The notes: generated by a model from the letters alone, not told the origin. 45,212 nucleotides of DNA from Bacillota bacterium (GCA_017578085.1 PKQR01000004.1:1-45212), one strand, 5' to 3'; shown: positions 7,755-17,900, counted from the stretch's first letter. A program made the numbers and translations.

Positions 7755-8921
7755 ATGCGAAAGGGGACCATCCTGCTCGCGGCGCTGCTCGTTGCGGTGT
7801 TGGCCTTCTCGGTAAGCGCCCTCGCCCAGGGCTCCCTGGCCATCGTGTATGACGTCGGCGGCCGTGGGGACTTGAGCTTCAACGACATGGCCGCGCTGGG
7901 CGGGGATCGCGCCGTGCGGGAACTGGGAGTGCGCCTGACCGAGGTCGAGAGCGCCTCAACCGCGGACTTCCTACCCAACCTGCGGGCGCTGGCCCGGAGC
8001 CGTCAGCATGACCTGATCGTCGGCGTCGGCTTCCTGATTCAGGACGCCATGGCCCAGGTGGCGGAGGAGTTCCCCAACCAGAAGTTCGCCCTGATCGATG
8101 GCTTCGTCGATGCGCCCAACGTCATGTCCATCTCCTTCGCTGACCATGAGGGCAGCGCGCTGGTGGGCGCTTTGGCCGCCATCACGGCGCTGGAGTACGG
8201 CGGCGACACGGTCGGCATCGTGCTGGGTATCGAAATCCCGATCCTGCTGCGCTTTGAGATCGGCTACCGGGCCGGCGTGCGCTGGGCCGTAGACCGCTAC
8301 AACCAAATCTACGGCACCAACAAGCAGGTGCGGGTGCTCCATACCTACACCGGCGCCTTTGACGACCCCGCCCGCGGCAAGACGGCGACCGACGCCATGC
8401 TGGGCCAGGGTGCGACGGTCGTGTACGCGGTGGCCGGCGCCACGGGCCTCGGTGTGTTTGAGTCCGTGGAAAGCGTCGCCCGGGCGCAGGGCAAGGTCGT
8501 TGGTCCGCCCTTTGCCATCGGCGTCGACTCCGCGCAGGACTGGATCAGCCCCGGCTTCATCCCGGTCTCCATGGTCAAGCGGGTGGACAACGGCGTCTTT
8601 GAGGCCATCAAGCGGGCGCTGGAGGGCACCTTCCAGGGTGGCGCCGTCACGCTCAGGCTGGCCGAAGGCGGCGTCGCGGCCAGCACCATCGAGATGGTCG
8701 AGCTATTCTTCGATGAGGCCATCGCGGCCGGTGCGAAGACTGCCGAGGACAAGGCCGCGGCGATGGCCGGCGTTCGGGCCGCCCGGGCGGCGGTGCCGCA
8801 GCTGGCTTGGGACCTCCTCGACGAGCTCGACCGCCTGATCCGCTCGGGCGAGTACGTGGTGCCGGAGGCCCTCGACCGCGACACCGCGGAGTACTGGCGC
8901 GGGGTGCTGTCCACATACTAA
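7755..8921 (+). CDS. BMP-family substrate-binding protein of nucleoside ABC importer (copy A)
   Basis: This is the extracytoplasmic binding protein of a PnrA/NupN-type nucleoside importer (BMP family, periplasmic-binding fold). A Sec signal peptide covers about residues 1-25 (LLAALLVAVLAFSVSALAQ). There is no lipobox cysteine, and indeed no Cys anywhere, so it is not a lipoprotein like most Bacillota members. Family motifs include YDVGGRGDLSFNDMA, HDLIVGVGFLIQDAMAQVA, FALIDGF, HEGSALVGALAA, TGAFDDPARGK and AIGVDSAQDW. The C-terminus is ~50 residues longer than in copy B. The start is ATG with AAGGAGG upstream. It leads a four-gene operon with an ATPase and two permeases. Confidence 0.9.
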   Translation: MRKGTILLAALLVAVLAFSVSALAQGSLAIVYDVGGRGDLSFNDMAALGGDRAVRELGVRLTEVESASTADFLPNLRALARSRQHDLIVGVGFLIQDAMAQVAEEFPNQKFALIDGFVDAPNVMSISFADHEGSALVGALAAITALEYGGDTVGIVLGIEIPILLRFEIGYRAGVRWAVDRYNQIYGTNKQVRVLHTYTGAFDDPARGKTATDAMLGQGATVVYAVAGATGLGVFESVESVARAQGKVVGPPFAIGVDSAQDWISPGFIPVSMVKRVDNGVFEAIKRALEGTFQGGAVTLRLAEGGVAASTIEMVELFFDEAIAAGAKTAEDKAAAMAGVRAARAAVPQLAWDLLDELDRLIRSGEYVVPEALDRDTAEYWRGVLSTY

Positions 8922-8982
8922 GCGCGATTTTGGAATGGCCGCCCGTTGACGCGGGGCGCCGGCCGACAAGGAGGCAAGGAAC

Positions 8983-10584
8983 ATGCCTGATCGCTCGGCG
9001 CCCCCCGCGGGCGCTGCCGATCAATACAAACCCGTCAGCGTGCTAGCCGGGGCCCCGCCGTGGCTTGAGATGCGGGGCATCACCAAGGTGTACCCCGACG
9101 GCACCCGCGCCCTGGAGAACGTGGACCTGGTGGTGGCCAAAGGAGAAATCCACGGGCTCTTGGGCGAAAACGGCGCGGGCAAGAGCACGCTCATGAAAAT
9201 CCTCTCGGGGATCTTGCCCCTTACCTCCGGCCGCATCCTCTTGGGCGGCCGGGAAGTCTCGCTCCGCAGTACCCACGACGCCCTCGCCCACGGCATCGGC
9301 ATGGTGCACCAGCACTTTTCCCTCGTGCCGACTTTCAACGCCCTGGACAACATCATCCTCGGCCGGGGGGCGCTCTTGGCGAGCCCCGCGCGGGCAGCGG
9401 CCCGGGCCCGTATCCGGCGGCTCATGGAGGAAACCGGCTTGCACGTGCCGCTGGACATCCCCGTAGAGCAGCTGCCCGTCGGCACACAACAGCGCATCGA
9501 GATCCTGAAAACCCTTGACCGCAACGTGGATCTGCTGATCCTCGACGAGCCGACGGCGGCGCTGACGCCCCAGGAAACGGACCAGCTGTTTACGGTCCTC
9601 CGGGGATTGGCGGCCCGCGGCACGACCATCATCCTCATCACCCACAAGCTGCGGGAAGTGCTGGCCCTGACCAGCGCCGTGACAGTACTGCGCCACGGTC
9701 GGGTCGTGGGCAGCCGCCTGACGGAAGGCGCCACGGCGCAAGACCTGGCGAGGATGATGGTAGGCACCGAGCGCATGCCTGACGTCAAGGCGCGCCGGGA
9801 GCACCAGAAGTCCGAACCGGTGCTGCGCGTGGCGGGCCTAACCGTTAAGGGCGACGGGGGCCAGGATGTCGTCAAGAACGTGAGCTTTGAGATCAACGCC
9901 GGCGAGATCTTCGCCATCGCGGGCGTCACCGGCAACGGGCAGTCGGAGCTCATTGAGGCCCTTGCGGGTCTCCGGCCCATCGCCAGGGGCCGGGTATACC
10001 TTCTCGGCCAGCCAATCAACGGCAAGAGCCCGCGGGAGCTCTACCGCATGGGCATCGCCCACGTGCCCGAGGACCGGCACCGCCTGGGCATGGTGGCCCA
10101 GTTTTCCGTGCTGGAAAACAGCATCCTCGGCGTCCACCACGAGCCCCGGTTCCGCCGGGGCGTGCCCGGGACGATCCACTGGGGCAAGGTGCGCCGGTAC
10201 GCCCGGGACATCGTCCGCCGGTTCCAGGTCGTGACCCCGTCGCTCTCGACGCCCATGCGCAGCCTGAGCGGCGGCAACCAGCAGAAGCTGGTGGTCGGCC
10301 GCGAGCTCAGCAAGTCGCCGTCCTTGGTCATCGCCGGCCAGCCCACGCGGGGCCTGGACGTGGCCGCCACCGCCGCCATCCGCGACCTGCTGGTTGACAT
10401 CCGCAACGAGGGCAAGGCGGTGCTCTTGGTCTCTGCGGATCTGGACGAGGTATTGGCCTTGGCGGACCGGATTGCGGTGATGTATGAAGGTGAAATCATG
10501 GCCATTCTGCAGAAGGACCAGTTTGACCGGGAGCGGATCGGGCTCCTGATGGGAGGCGTACGCGATGGATCCGCGGCCGGTTGA
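8983..10584 (+). CDS. Nucleoside ABC importer ATPase, two fused ABC domains (copy A)
   Basis: This cytoplasmic energy-coupling subunit of the sugar/nucleoside (CUT2-like, NupO/YufO) class has 533 residues. Domain 1 (about 25-265) has an intact Walker A (GENGAGKST), Q-loop region HQHFSLVPT and Walker B DEPTAALTP, but an unusual signature LPVGTQQR. Domain 2 (about 275-525) has a degenerate Walker A (GVTGNGQSEL), the signature LSGGNQQK and AGQPTRGLD, where the Walker B glutamate is Gln. One composite ATP site thus looks canonical and the other degenerate, the pattern known for this subfamily. AAGGAGG precedes the ATG. The 3' end overlaps the next gene by 20 bases, implying coupling. Confidence 0.93.
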   Translation: MPDRSAPPAGAADQYKPVSVLAGAPPWLEMRGITKVYPDGTRALENVDLVVAKGEIHGLLGENGAGKSTLMKILSGILPLTSGRILLGGREVSLRSTHDALAHGIGMVHQHFSLVPTFNALDNIILGRGALLASPARAAARARIRRLMEETGLHVPLDIPVEQLPVGTQQRIEILKTLDRNVDLLILDEPTAALTPQETDQLFTVLRGLAARGTTIILITHKLREVLALTSAVTVLRHGRVVGSRLTEGATAQDLARMMVGTERMPDVKARREHQKSEPVLRVAGLTVKGDGGQDVVKNVSFEINAGEIFAIAGVTGNGQSELIEALAGLRPIARGRVYLLGQPINGKSPRELYRMGIAHVPEDRHRLGMVAQFSVLENSILGVHHEPRFRRGVPGTIHWGKVRRYARDIVRRFQVVTPSLSTPMRSLSGGNQQKLVVGRELSKSPSLVIAGQPTRGLDVAATAAIRDLLVDIRNEGKAVLLVSADLDEVLALADRIAVMYEGEIMAILQKDQFDRERIGLLMGGVRDGSAAG

Positions 10585-11719
10585 GCCGCAGGAGCTCGAC
10601 GCCATCACCCGCCGCGAACGGCGGCGGCAGCTGCGGGCCGCCTTAGGAGGCCTCGCGGAAATCCTGATAGCCCTTGTTATCGGCCTGGGCGTCGGCGCCC
10701 TGGTCATGCGCGGGGCCGGGTACAACTGGCGGCTGGCCTACGAGGGCCTCTTGATTGGCTCGTTCGGCGATCAATGGGCCATCGCCGACACACTGGCGTC
10801 AGCGACGCCGTTGATCTTGACGGGACTCGTCTTTGGCTTGAGCGCCCGGGCGGGCTACTTCAACATCGGCGCCCAAGGGCAGATGGTCGTCGGCGCCTTG
10901 GCTGCCGTGGCGGTGGGGGCGCACCTGTCGGCGCCGCCCGTGGTGGCGGTCACGCTTGCCTTTCTGGCTTCGGCGCTGGCGGGGGCGATCTGGGCGTTGC
11001 CTCCCGCGTTTCTCAAGGCGACGCGGGGCGTGCACGAGGTCATCTCGACCATCATGTTCAACTGGATCGCCCACTACACGGCCTTGTACCTGGTGTTCAA
11101 CGTCCTCAACGACCCCCGCAGCGCCGAGCGGACTGTGCGGGTGCTGCCTGGGGCGCGGCTCGGCGCCCTCATCCCCGGCGCCGACATGACGGCGGCCATC
11201 TTTGTCGCCGTGGGCGTGGCGGTCTTCATGTACTGGCTGCTGTGGCACTCGCCCTGGGGGTACGAGATGCGCATCGCCGGGCTCAACCCCTCCGCCCTGC
11301 GTTATGCGGGTGCGAACCCCCTGTGGAGCGTCAATCTTACGTTTATCCTAGCCGGCCTTGCGGCGGGCCTCGCTGGCGCCACACAGATCATCGGCCGGCC
11401 GCCCACGTACGCGCTCTACGGGGACTTATCCAACGTGCGCAACCTGGGCTTTGACGGGATTGCCGTGGCGCTCATCGGCCGCAACCACCCGTTAGGGATC
11501 ATCCTGGCCGCGATTTTCATCGGCGCCATGGGGGCGGGCGCCCGGATGATGCAGATCATGGCCGGCGTGCCGCTGGACATGGTGCGCATCGTCCACGGCA
11601 CCGTCATCATCGCTTTGGCGGCGCCCGAGGCCTGGACCTTGCTGGGCAAGTTCCTGGGCAGGGCGCGGGCTAGGCGCGCCCCGGCTCCGCCGGCTCCCGC
11701 CAAGACGGTGCATCGGTAA
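10565..11719 (+). CDS. Nucleoside ABC importer permease (NupP-type, copy A)
   Basis: This integral membrane subunit of the BPD_transp_2 (branched amino acid/sugar/nucleoside) permease family has 384 residues and about ten membrane segments. The N-terminus is a charged cytoplasmic stretch (ITRRERRRQLRAALGG) before the first helix. Family markers are FGLSARAGYFNIGAQGQM, TRGVHEVISTIMFNWIAHY, and GFDGIAVALIGRNHPLGI, the cytoplasmic EAA-like coupling region. The gene begins inside the ATPase gene with GGGAGG as ribosome site and is followed 12 bases later by the second permease. The two permeases would form the heterodimeric channel. Confidence 0.92.
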   Translation: MDPRPVEPQELDAITRRERRRQLRAALGGLAEILIALVIGLGVGALVMRGAGYNWRLAYEGLLIGSFGDQWAIADTLASATPLILTGLVFGLSARAGYFNIGAQGQMVVGALAAVAVGAHLSAPPVVAVTLAFLASALAGAIWALPPAFLKATRGVHEVISTIMFNWIAHYTALYLVFNVLNDPRSAERTVRVLPGARLGALIPGADMTAAIFVAVGVAVFMYWLLWHSPWGYEMRIAGLNPSALRYAGANPLWSVNLTFILAGLAAGLAGATQIIGRPPTYALYGDLSNVRNLGFDGIAVALIGRNHPLGIILAAIFIGAMGAGARMMQIMAGVPLDMVRIVHGTVIIALAAPEAWTLLGKFLGRARARRAPAPPAPAKTVHR

Positions 11720-11731
11720 GGGGGATCGGCC

Positions 11732-12625
11732 GTGCTCATCTCTTCCCTAATTCTCGGCGCATTGCACGCGATGGTGCCGCTCACCATCACCGCCACAGGC
11801 GAGATCCTCAGCGAGCGGGCGGGGGTCGTCAACATCGGCCTGGAAGGCATCCTGCTCATCTCCGCGTTCGCGGCGGTCGTCGGTGCGGAAGCCGGCGGTC
11901 CTTTAGCGGGCCTGATGGTGGGGCTCCTCACGGGAGCGCTCCTCGGCCTGATCCACGGTATCATCGCCGTGTACTTCCGGGGCGACCAGACGGTGAGCGG
12001 CGTCGGCTTGAACATCCTGGCGCTGGGCGTGGTCGCCATCGGCATCGTGGACCGCTGGGGTGCGGCCGGCTTTCACCGGGTGGAGCGGGCCTTCCGGGTA
12101 CCGCCCTTGTCGACGCCCCTGGGCCCCATGAGCCCCATGGTCATCGTCACGATCTTGCTGGCGGCCCTGACCTGGTACCTGCTCCAGCACACCAACTTGG
12201 GCCTCAAGATCCAGGCGTGCGGCGAAAACCCCGCTGCCGCCGATGCCGCGGGCGTCCGGGTTGAGCGGGTGCGGCTGTTTGGCGCGGTTTACGCAGGCGC
12301 CTTAACGGGCATCGCCGGGGCGTACCTGTCCATCGACTGGCTGGCCACCATCACCGAGAACTTGCCCGCGGGTCGCGGCTTCATCGCCCTGGCCACAGTG
12401 GTGTTTAGCCGGCTTAACCCGTGGCTTGCGGTGCTGGGCGGGTTGATCTTCGGCTTCTTTGACAGCCTAGGGCTGGTCGCCTCCACCAGCCAGGCGCTCA
12501 CCCGCGTCATCCCGTACCAGTTCATCCAGATGATGCCCTACGTGGTGACGCTGTTGGTGGTGGCGGGGGTCATTGGACGCTTCCGGGCGCCGGCCGCCAG
12601 CGGCCAGCCGTACCGGCGGGAGTAG
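11732..12625 (+). CDS. Nucleoside ABC importer permease (NupQ-type, copy A)
   Basis: This is the second, shorter permease (297 residues) of the same importer. It opens directly with a membrane helix (LISSLILGALHAMVPL) followed by ITATGEILSERAGVVNIGLEGIL, the hallmark of the NupQ/YufQ type. Further markers are CGENPAAADAAGVRVERVRLFG and GRGFIALATVVFSRLNPW near the coupling helix. The start is GTG at 11732 with GGGGGA upstream. It ends the first operon; its stop lies only five bases from the stop of the convergent oxidase gene, leaving no room for a normal terminator between them. Confidence 0.92.
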   Translation: MLISSLILGALHAMVPLTITATGEILSERAGVVNIGLEGILLISAFAAVVGAEAGGPLAGLMVGLLTGALLGLIHGIIAVYFRGDQTVSGVGLNILALGVVAIGIVDRWGAAGFHRVERAFRVPPLSTPLGPMSPMVIVTILLAALTWYLLQHTNLGLKIQACGENPAAADAAGVRVERVRLFGAVYAGALTGIAGAYLSIDWLATITENLPAGRGFIALATVVFSRLNPWLAVLGGLIFGFFDSLGLVASTSQALTRVIPYQFIQMMPYVVTLLVVAGVIGRFRAPAASGQPYRRE

Positions 12626-12630
12626 ATCCA

Positions 12631-14139
12631 TTACTGCCAGCGCCCGGCGTGCAGCACCCCGGACGGGTCTAGAGCCGCCTTGATGGCACGGATGACGTCA
12701 TAGGCTTGGCCCCACTCACGCCGCAGGAACGGCTCGAGCTTCGCACCGGGACCGTGAATGGCTTCCATGGTGCCGCCGAAATCTTGGGCGAGCTGCACGA
12801 GGTGATCGCTGGCCGCCCGCATGGCGGCCGCCCCCCGCTCATCGCCCGAAACGTCGTGGATAACGATGGAGAAAATCTCGGGCCTCCCCCACAGCCCGGT
12901 TTCGCCGGCCCGCAGTTCAGGATACTGCCGCAGGTGCTCAAGGCACGCCTCCCGGTACGGCAGCACTTGGGACAGGGGCAGCTCCACGTTGATGTACTCG
13001 AAGGCCCGAAACCTGCTGGGACGCAGCCGCCAATCCCTTGGCCGCTGCACGTGGCGCTCGTACTCATCCGCCACCCAGTAGCGCTCATCCCAGTAGGTTA
13101 GGGCCGGGCCGCTGCCCAAGGGCTGGCCGCCCCGGGCCAGCAGTTCCCGCTCCGCCCGGGACCAGGCGGCATCCACCGTTTCCCAGGTGCCAAAGAACGC
13201 CAAGTGCAGCTCGGTGCTTTCGCGGACCGCCTCTTCCGAGCCGTCCGCCGTCCACTCGGGATCACCGGGCACCGGCGCCGTATCCGACATGTCCATCACG
13301 GTGGGAACGATCCCGAGGCGCAACAGGGCCGTAACGGCGTGAAACCCGGCGGCGAAGGTGTCGAAACGGAAACTGCCGAAACGCCTGGCTTCGGGCAACG
13401 GCCACGCCCGCAGCCAGGCCCGGGTAATGACCCCGAAGATGCCCTCCGCCCCGACAAACAGCTTGTGCAGCATGGGTCCGGGGCCGCCGGAAAGCGTGGG
13501 CCGGGTCCGGATGACGGTGCCGTCGGCCAAAGCTACCTCGAGGCCGAGCACCTGGTCCCCCATCTTCCCGTACGGCCCGAACAGATACCCCATGCCATTG
13601 GTGCTGATGGCGCCGCCTACCGTGGCCATGGACAGGCTCCACGGATCGTGGGCAAAGAGCAGCCCCTCCGCCTCCGCTGCCTTGGCGACGCGGGCAAGGG
13701 TCGCTCCCGCACCCGCTTCGATGCGCATATCCTCCCGGTGGACTTGGACGTCGTCCAGGCGGCTCATGTCCAAGGCCACCGCGGGTTTCACCGGGATGGC
13801 AGCGCCCATCACCCCGGTGCCGCCGCCCCGCGGCACGACGGGCACGCCTTCTCGGCTCGCCCACGCAAGGACGGCGGCGACTTCCTGGGCTGTCCCCGGC
13901 TGGACGACCGCCAGCACCGGAGCGGGCTGCGGCGGGCGGCCGAAGGCCCGGTAGTCGTCCAGCGCGTCGCGGCTTGCCCACGCCAGCGCCTCGGCACCCG
14001 TCATGACATGATCCTCCCCGACGAAGCGGGCCAGTGCCTTAGCCCACCCCCGGGCGAGCTCCTTCAGCTGGCTGTCGATAACAAGAGGATCGTTCGCGCT
14101 CCGTTGGGCTGTGTCGTGGAGCCGATCGCCCGCAGGCAC
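12631..14139 (-). CDS. FAD-linked oxidase (GlcD-like, PCMH/VAO family)
   Basis: This flavoprotein of the vanillyl-alcohol/glycolate oxidase superfamily probably oxidises a 2-hydroxy acid or similar compound. The FAD-binding PCMH domain spans about residues 65-250, with VPRGGGTGVMGAAIPVK, ATVGGAISTNGMGYLFG and LFVGAEGIFGVITRAWL. The C-terminal cap ends in ALDPSGVLHAGRWQ, the usual family ending. GTG at 14139 is chosen because GGGAGG stands seven bases before it; the frame is open to a TTG at 14154 that lies on the ribosome site itself. No iron-sulfur partner (GlcF-like) is adjacent. The substrate cannot be told from sequence; alkyldihydroxyacetone-phosphate synthase-like or D-lactate dehydrogenase activities are alternatives. 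Confidence 0.85.
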   Translation of the reverse strand: MPAGDRLHDTAQRSANDPLVIDSQLKELARGWAKALARFVGEDHVMTGAEALAWASRDALDDYRAFGRPPQPAPVLAVVQPGTAQEVAAVLAWASREGVPVVPRGGGTGVMGAAIPVKPAVALDMSRLDDVQVHREDMRIEAGAGATLARVAKAAEAEGLLFAHDPWSLSMATVGGAISTNGMGYLFGPYGKMGDQVLGLEVALADGTVIRTRPTLSGGPGPMLHKLFVGAEGIFGVITRAWLRAWPLPEARRFGSFRFDTFAAGFHAVTALLRLGIVPTVMDMSDTAPVPGDPEWTADGSEEAVRESTELHLAFFGTWETVDAAWSRAERELLARGGQPLGSGPALTYWDERYWVADEYERHVQRPRDWRLRPSRFRAFEYINVELPLSQVLPYREACLEHLRQYPELRAGETGLWGRPEIFSIVIHDVSGDERGAAAMRAASDHLVQLAQDFGGTMEAIHGPGAKLEPFLRREWGQAYDVIRAIKAALDPSGVLHAGRWQ

Positions 14140-14288
14140 CCCAATCCCTCCCAAAAGACGTCGACCGGGTGACGGAATTGTCCCCTGTGAATCTGTCCGT
14201 GCCTATAGTGTCAGAGTACAGCGCCGCGTCGGGTCGCTCCTTTGGCCCCTTGCGCATCGTCAAAAGCCGCCTGAAAGGGGCACGGTAA

Positions 14289-15461
<1,173 letters not shown>

Positions 15462-15479
15462 TACCGCGGGTGCCGACGT

Positions 15480-15523
15480 GAAAAAGCAAAACGCCCTCCG
15501 GAAGTCAACTCCGGAGGGCGTTT
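15480..15523. terminator. Bidirectional terminator between namA and tRNA-Val/Cys
   Basis: A 14-bp stem (15489-15502 with 15510-15523) has a 7-base loop. On the minus strand it is followed by TGCTTTTT and ends the tRNA transcript. On the plus strand the T-run is short (TTT), so for namA it is weaker. Confidence 0.85.
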
Positions 15524-15527
15524 CCGT

Positions 15528-15604
15528 TGGTGGGGACGCGCGGACTCGAACCGCGGACCTTCACGATGTCAACGTGACGATCTAACCAGCTGATCTACGT
15601 CCCC
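15528..15604 (-). tRNA. tRNA-Val (GAC)
   Basis: A complete cloverleaf can be drawn on the minus strand: acceptor GGGGACG / CGTCCCC, D-stem GATC/GATC, anticodon loop TTGACAT (anticodon GAC), T-loop TTCGAGT, discriminator A and encoded CCA. It follows tRNA-Cys by five bases in one transcript. Confidence 0.95.
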
Positions 15605-15609
15605 ACGTC

Positions 15610-15685
15610 TGGAGGCGCAGGGCGGACTCGAACCGCCGAATAGGAGTTTTGCAGACTCCCGCCTTAGCCCCTTGGCTACTGCGCC
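15610..15685 (-). tRNA. tRNA-Cys (GCA)
   Basis: Acceptor GGCGCAG / CTGCGCC, anticodon stem GGAGT/ACTCC with loop CTGCAAA (anticodon GCA), T-arm GGCGG-TTCGAGT-CCGCC, discriminator T and encoded CCA. U73 is typical of tRNA-Cys. It is first in the Cys-Val transcript. Confidence 0.95.
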
Positions 15686-15697
15686 TCGGCGATTTAC

Positions 15698-15726
15698 ATT
15701 TTATCATCCCAAGCGCCTCAGCGCAA
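15698..15726 (-). promoter_or_regulatory. Promoter of tRNA-Cys/tRNA-Val
   Basis: TTGCGC (15726-15721), a 17-base spacer and TAAAAT (15703-15698) on the minus strand, 13 bases before the tRNA-Cys 5' end. Confidence 0.75.
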
Positions 15727-15736
15727 CCGGGGCCGG

Positions 15737-15769
15737 ACAAAAACCGGGACCGGCATTTACCGGTCCCGG
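15737..15769 (-). terminator. Terminator of tRNA-Gly
   Basis: A perfect 10-bp stem (CCGGGACCGG / CCGGTCCCGG) with loop TAAATG is followed by TTTTTG on the minus strand, directly after tRNA-Gly. Confidence 0.92.
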
Positions 15770-15775
15770 CCTGAC

Positions 15776-15851
15776 TGGAGCGGAAGACGGGACTCGAACC
15801 CGCGACCTTCGCCATGGCAAGGCGACGTTCTACCAACTGAACTACTTCCGC
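15776..15851 (-). tRNA. tRNA-Gly (GCC)
   Basis: Acceptor GCGGAAG / CTTCCGC, D-arm AGTTCAGTTGGTAGAAC, anticodon loop TTGCCAT (anticodon GCC), T-loop TTCGAGT, discriminator T and encoded CCA. It is a monocistronic unit with its own promoter and terminator. Confidence 0.96.
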
Positions 15852-15865
15852 CCGTTGCAGCTTTG

Positions 15866-15894
15866 ATTATGCCACGGGCCTTTTGGGCTGTCAA
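15866..15894 (-). promoter_or_regulatory. Promoter of tRNA-Gly
   Basis: Perfect TTGACA (15894-15889), 17-base spacer and CATAAT (15871-15866) on the minus strand, 14 bases before the tRNA. Confidence 0.9.
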
Positions 15895-15983
15895 TACGAA
15901 CACGTGTTCCAACTGCGGGTTTTCTCGCGTCCCGCCGGGCGATCCGTCCCGGGTCAACGGACCATTTGCCACGAACCCCGCCG

Positions 15984-16021
15984 CACAAACACAACGGGGG
16001 AGGGCGCTCCCGCCCTCCCCC
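15984..16021 (-). terminator. Terminator of the 5'-nucleotidase gene
   Basis: A GC-rich stem (GGGGGAGGGCG / CGCCCTCCCCC) is followed on the minus strand by GTTGTGTTTGTG, 29 bases after the stop codon. The U-run is interrupted, so it may be moderate in strength. Confidence 0.75.
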
Positions 16022-16049
16022 GCTTTCGCCACCGGCTTACCCGCCGGCG

Positions 16050-17564
16050 CTACTCGATCACCTTAATGCGGCCTTCGACCTGCGGAGCGACGACGCCGTG
16101 CTCACGGAAGTAAGCCGCCACCACGTCCCGCAGGAACTCGCCGTCGGCCATCTGGGTGCCGTAGAACTGGCGGGCGCCCACGAACATCTCGTAGCCGTCT
16201 CCGCCGGCCGCGAGGAAGTCGTTGGTCGCCACGCGGTAGACCTGCTTGAGGTCGAGCGGCTCGCCGCCCACCAGCACTTCCACAACCCGCTGACCGGCCG
16301 GCTTGCTGGCGTCAAAGGTAAAGGTCAAGCCCGACACCTGCAGGAAACCGCCGAGCTGCGCCGGGTACGCCGAGACGCTGTGCTCCAGGGCAGCCAGGAT
16401 TTGCTCGCCCGTCAGCTCAATGCCCACCAGGATGTTGTCGAACGGCAGCACCGTGTAGATGTCCCGCAAGGTAACCGGCCCCACCGCGATGGACGCCCGG
16501 ATGCCGCCGCCGTTGGTCAGGCCGATGTCGGCACCCACGGTCTCCCGCAGGATATCCGCCACCAGGTTGCCCAGGTTGGTCTCGCCGGTGCGCACAAACT
16601 GCCGCTCGCCGTTGAGGTCGACCAGCGCCTCGCCCACGACCTGGTCCAGCTGCGCATCCAGCCGCTGCTCCCACCTGTCAATGATGCCCTGGATGGTCAC
16701 GTCCACGGGGGCGTCCGCCGTGATGGGCAGGAGCTGGCCTACCACGTCCACAACATTGCCGTTCTCTACCGTCAGTTTCACGAAGCCCAGGAACTTGCCG
16801 TACTCATTGGCCTGGACGATCACGGTGTCGCCGACCACCACGGGCTCATCCAGCTGCGTATGGGAGTGACCCCCGACGATGAGGTCGATGCCGGACACGG
16901 ACCGGGCCAGCCGCAAGTCCTCGTCGAACCCGAGGTGGCTCAAGACCACAACGACGTCGGCCTGAGCGTCTAGGGCCGGCACGAGCTCCTTCGCGACCTC
17001 CACAGGATCCCGGAAGGTGAGGCCGACCACGTTCTTGGGGTGCGTAACAATAGGCGTGTCCTGGGTCGAGAGGCCGAGCACCGCCACGGTCACGCCGTCC
17101 AGCTCAAACACGGCGCTCTGCCCGGCGAAGGGCCGGCCGGATTCGCTGTATACGATGTTGGCACCCAGGATCGGGAAGTTGGCCTCAGCGATGCGGGCCA
17201 GCAGCACTTCCTGCCCGTAGTTGAAATCGTGGTTGCCCAGGGTCATGGCAGCGACGCCCGCCGCGTTGAGCATTTCCACGACGGACTCGCCGTAGAAGAG
17301 GTTCGCGACGTTGGTGCCGTGAATCGTGTCACCTGCGTCCAGCCACAGCACACGGCCCGGGTACAGGCTGCGCAGCACCTGGACGAAACCGGCGATGCGC
17401 GCCATGCCACCCCGCTGCTGATCACCCACCATGATGGGCTGCAGACGGGCGTGGGTGTCGTTGGTATGCAAGATCACGATCTCCGTCCGCGCCGCCTGCG
17501 CCAAGGCCGCGGCCGAGAGGCATACGACCAGCGCAAGCACGAACAAGTTTCGAAACCGACGCAA
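16050..17564 (-). CDS. Exported 5'-nucleotidase / 2',3'-cyclic phosphodiesterase (UshA family)
   Basis: This two-domain metallophosphoesterase dephosphorylates nucleotides outside the cell. An N-terminal signal peptide (LFVLALVVCLSAAALAQA, likely cut near residue 24) indicates export. The metallophosphatase domain (about 27-290) has the metal motifs HTNDTHARL, DAGDTIHGT, GNHDFNYG, VLSHLG and GGHSHTQL. The C-terminal nucleotidase domain (about 320-490) has TNLGNLVADILRE, NGGGIRASI, LPFDNILVGIELTG and RVATNDFLAAGGDGYE. The start is TTG at 17564 with GGAGGAG six bases upstream. It lies between two nucleoside importer clusters, which suggests that it supplies nucleosides to them. No cell-wall anchor was seen. 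Confidence 0.93.
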   Translation of the reverse strand: MRRFRNLFVLALVVCLSAAALAQAARTEIVILHTNDTHARLQPIMVGDQQRGGMARIAGFVQVLRSLYPGRVLWLDAGDTIHGTNVANLFYGESVVEMLNAAGVAAMTLGNHDFNYGQEVLLARIAEANFPILGANIVYSESGRPFAGQSAVFELDGVTVAVLGLSTQDTPIVTHPKNVVGLTFRDPVEVAKELVPALDAQADVVVVLSHLGFDEDLRLARSVSGIDLIVGGHSHTQLDEPVVVGDTVIVQANEYGKFLGFVKLTVENGNVVDVVGQLLPITADAPVDVTIQGIIDRWEQRLDAQLDQVVGEALVDLNGERQFVRTGETNLGNLVADILRETVGADIGLTNGGGIRASIAVGPVTLRDIYTVLPFDNILVGIELTGEQILAALEHSVSAYPAQLGGFLQVSGLTFTFDASKPAGQRVVEVLVGGEPLDLKQVYRVATNDFLAAGGDGYEMFVGARQFYGTQMADGEFLRDVVAAYFREHGVVAPQVEGRIKVIE

Positions 17565-17900
17565 TACTTTCTCCTCCTCTCAAGCCAGAATTTTCCCAGG
17601 CACTTTGATTCTAAACTTGCCAATCTACCGCTGGCAAGGGAAACAGCAGCCTCCCGCGGGTCCTGCGACATGCGCGGCAAAAACCGCCAAGGCCGCTGGG
17701 AGGGGCGCTTGCGGGAGATGCGAAGCCAATCCGCGGGGTTGCAAGGTGGGGTATCAGGGGCTGCCTTTTTTGCGGCGCACCTCCGCCGCCTTTGCCGGCG
17801 ATCGCGGACTTAGCAGGGATCCGCGCCGCTTACGGAGCCGCGACTGTGGCTCATGTAGCCGTCACCGTCATGGCCTTGGCAAGTGCTCAAAAAGCCGACA
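17565..17900. other. Gene-free stretch between 5'-nucleotidase and tRNA-Phe
   Basis: It holds the promoter of the nucleotidase gene near 17608-17637 and the tail of the tRNA-Phe terminator. Between about 17640 and 17885 I find no recognisable gene, RNA or repeat; short open frames on both strands lack ribosome sites or run through the tRNA genes. Confidence 0.55.
17608..17637 (-). promoter_or_regulatory. Promoter of the 5'-nucleotidase gene
   Basis: TTGCCA (17637-17632), an 18-base spacer and TAGAAT (17613-17608) on the minus strand, about 45 bases before the TTG start. Confidence 0.7.

Noticed and set aside
15672-15866. Short frame with GAEDGTRTRDLRHGKATFYQ
   Set aside because: Well-known shadow of a tRNA-Gly gene read on the wrong strand.
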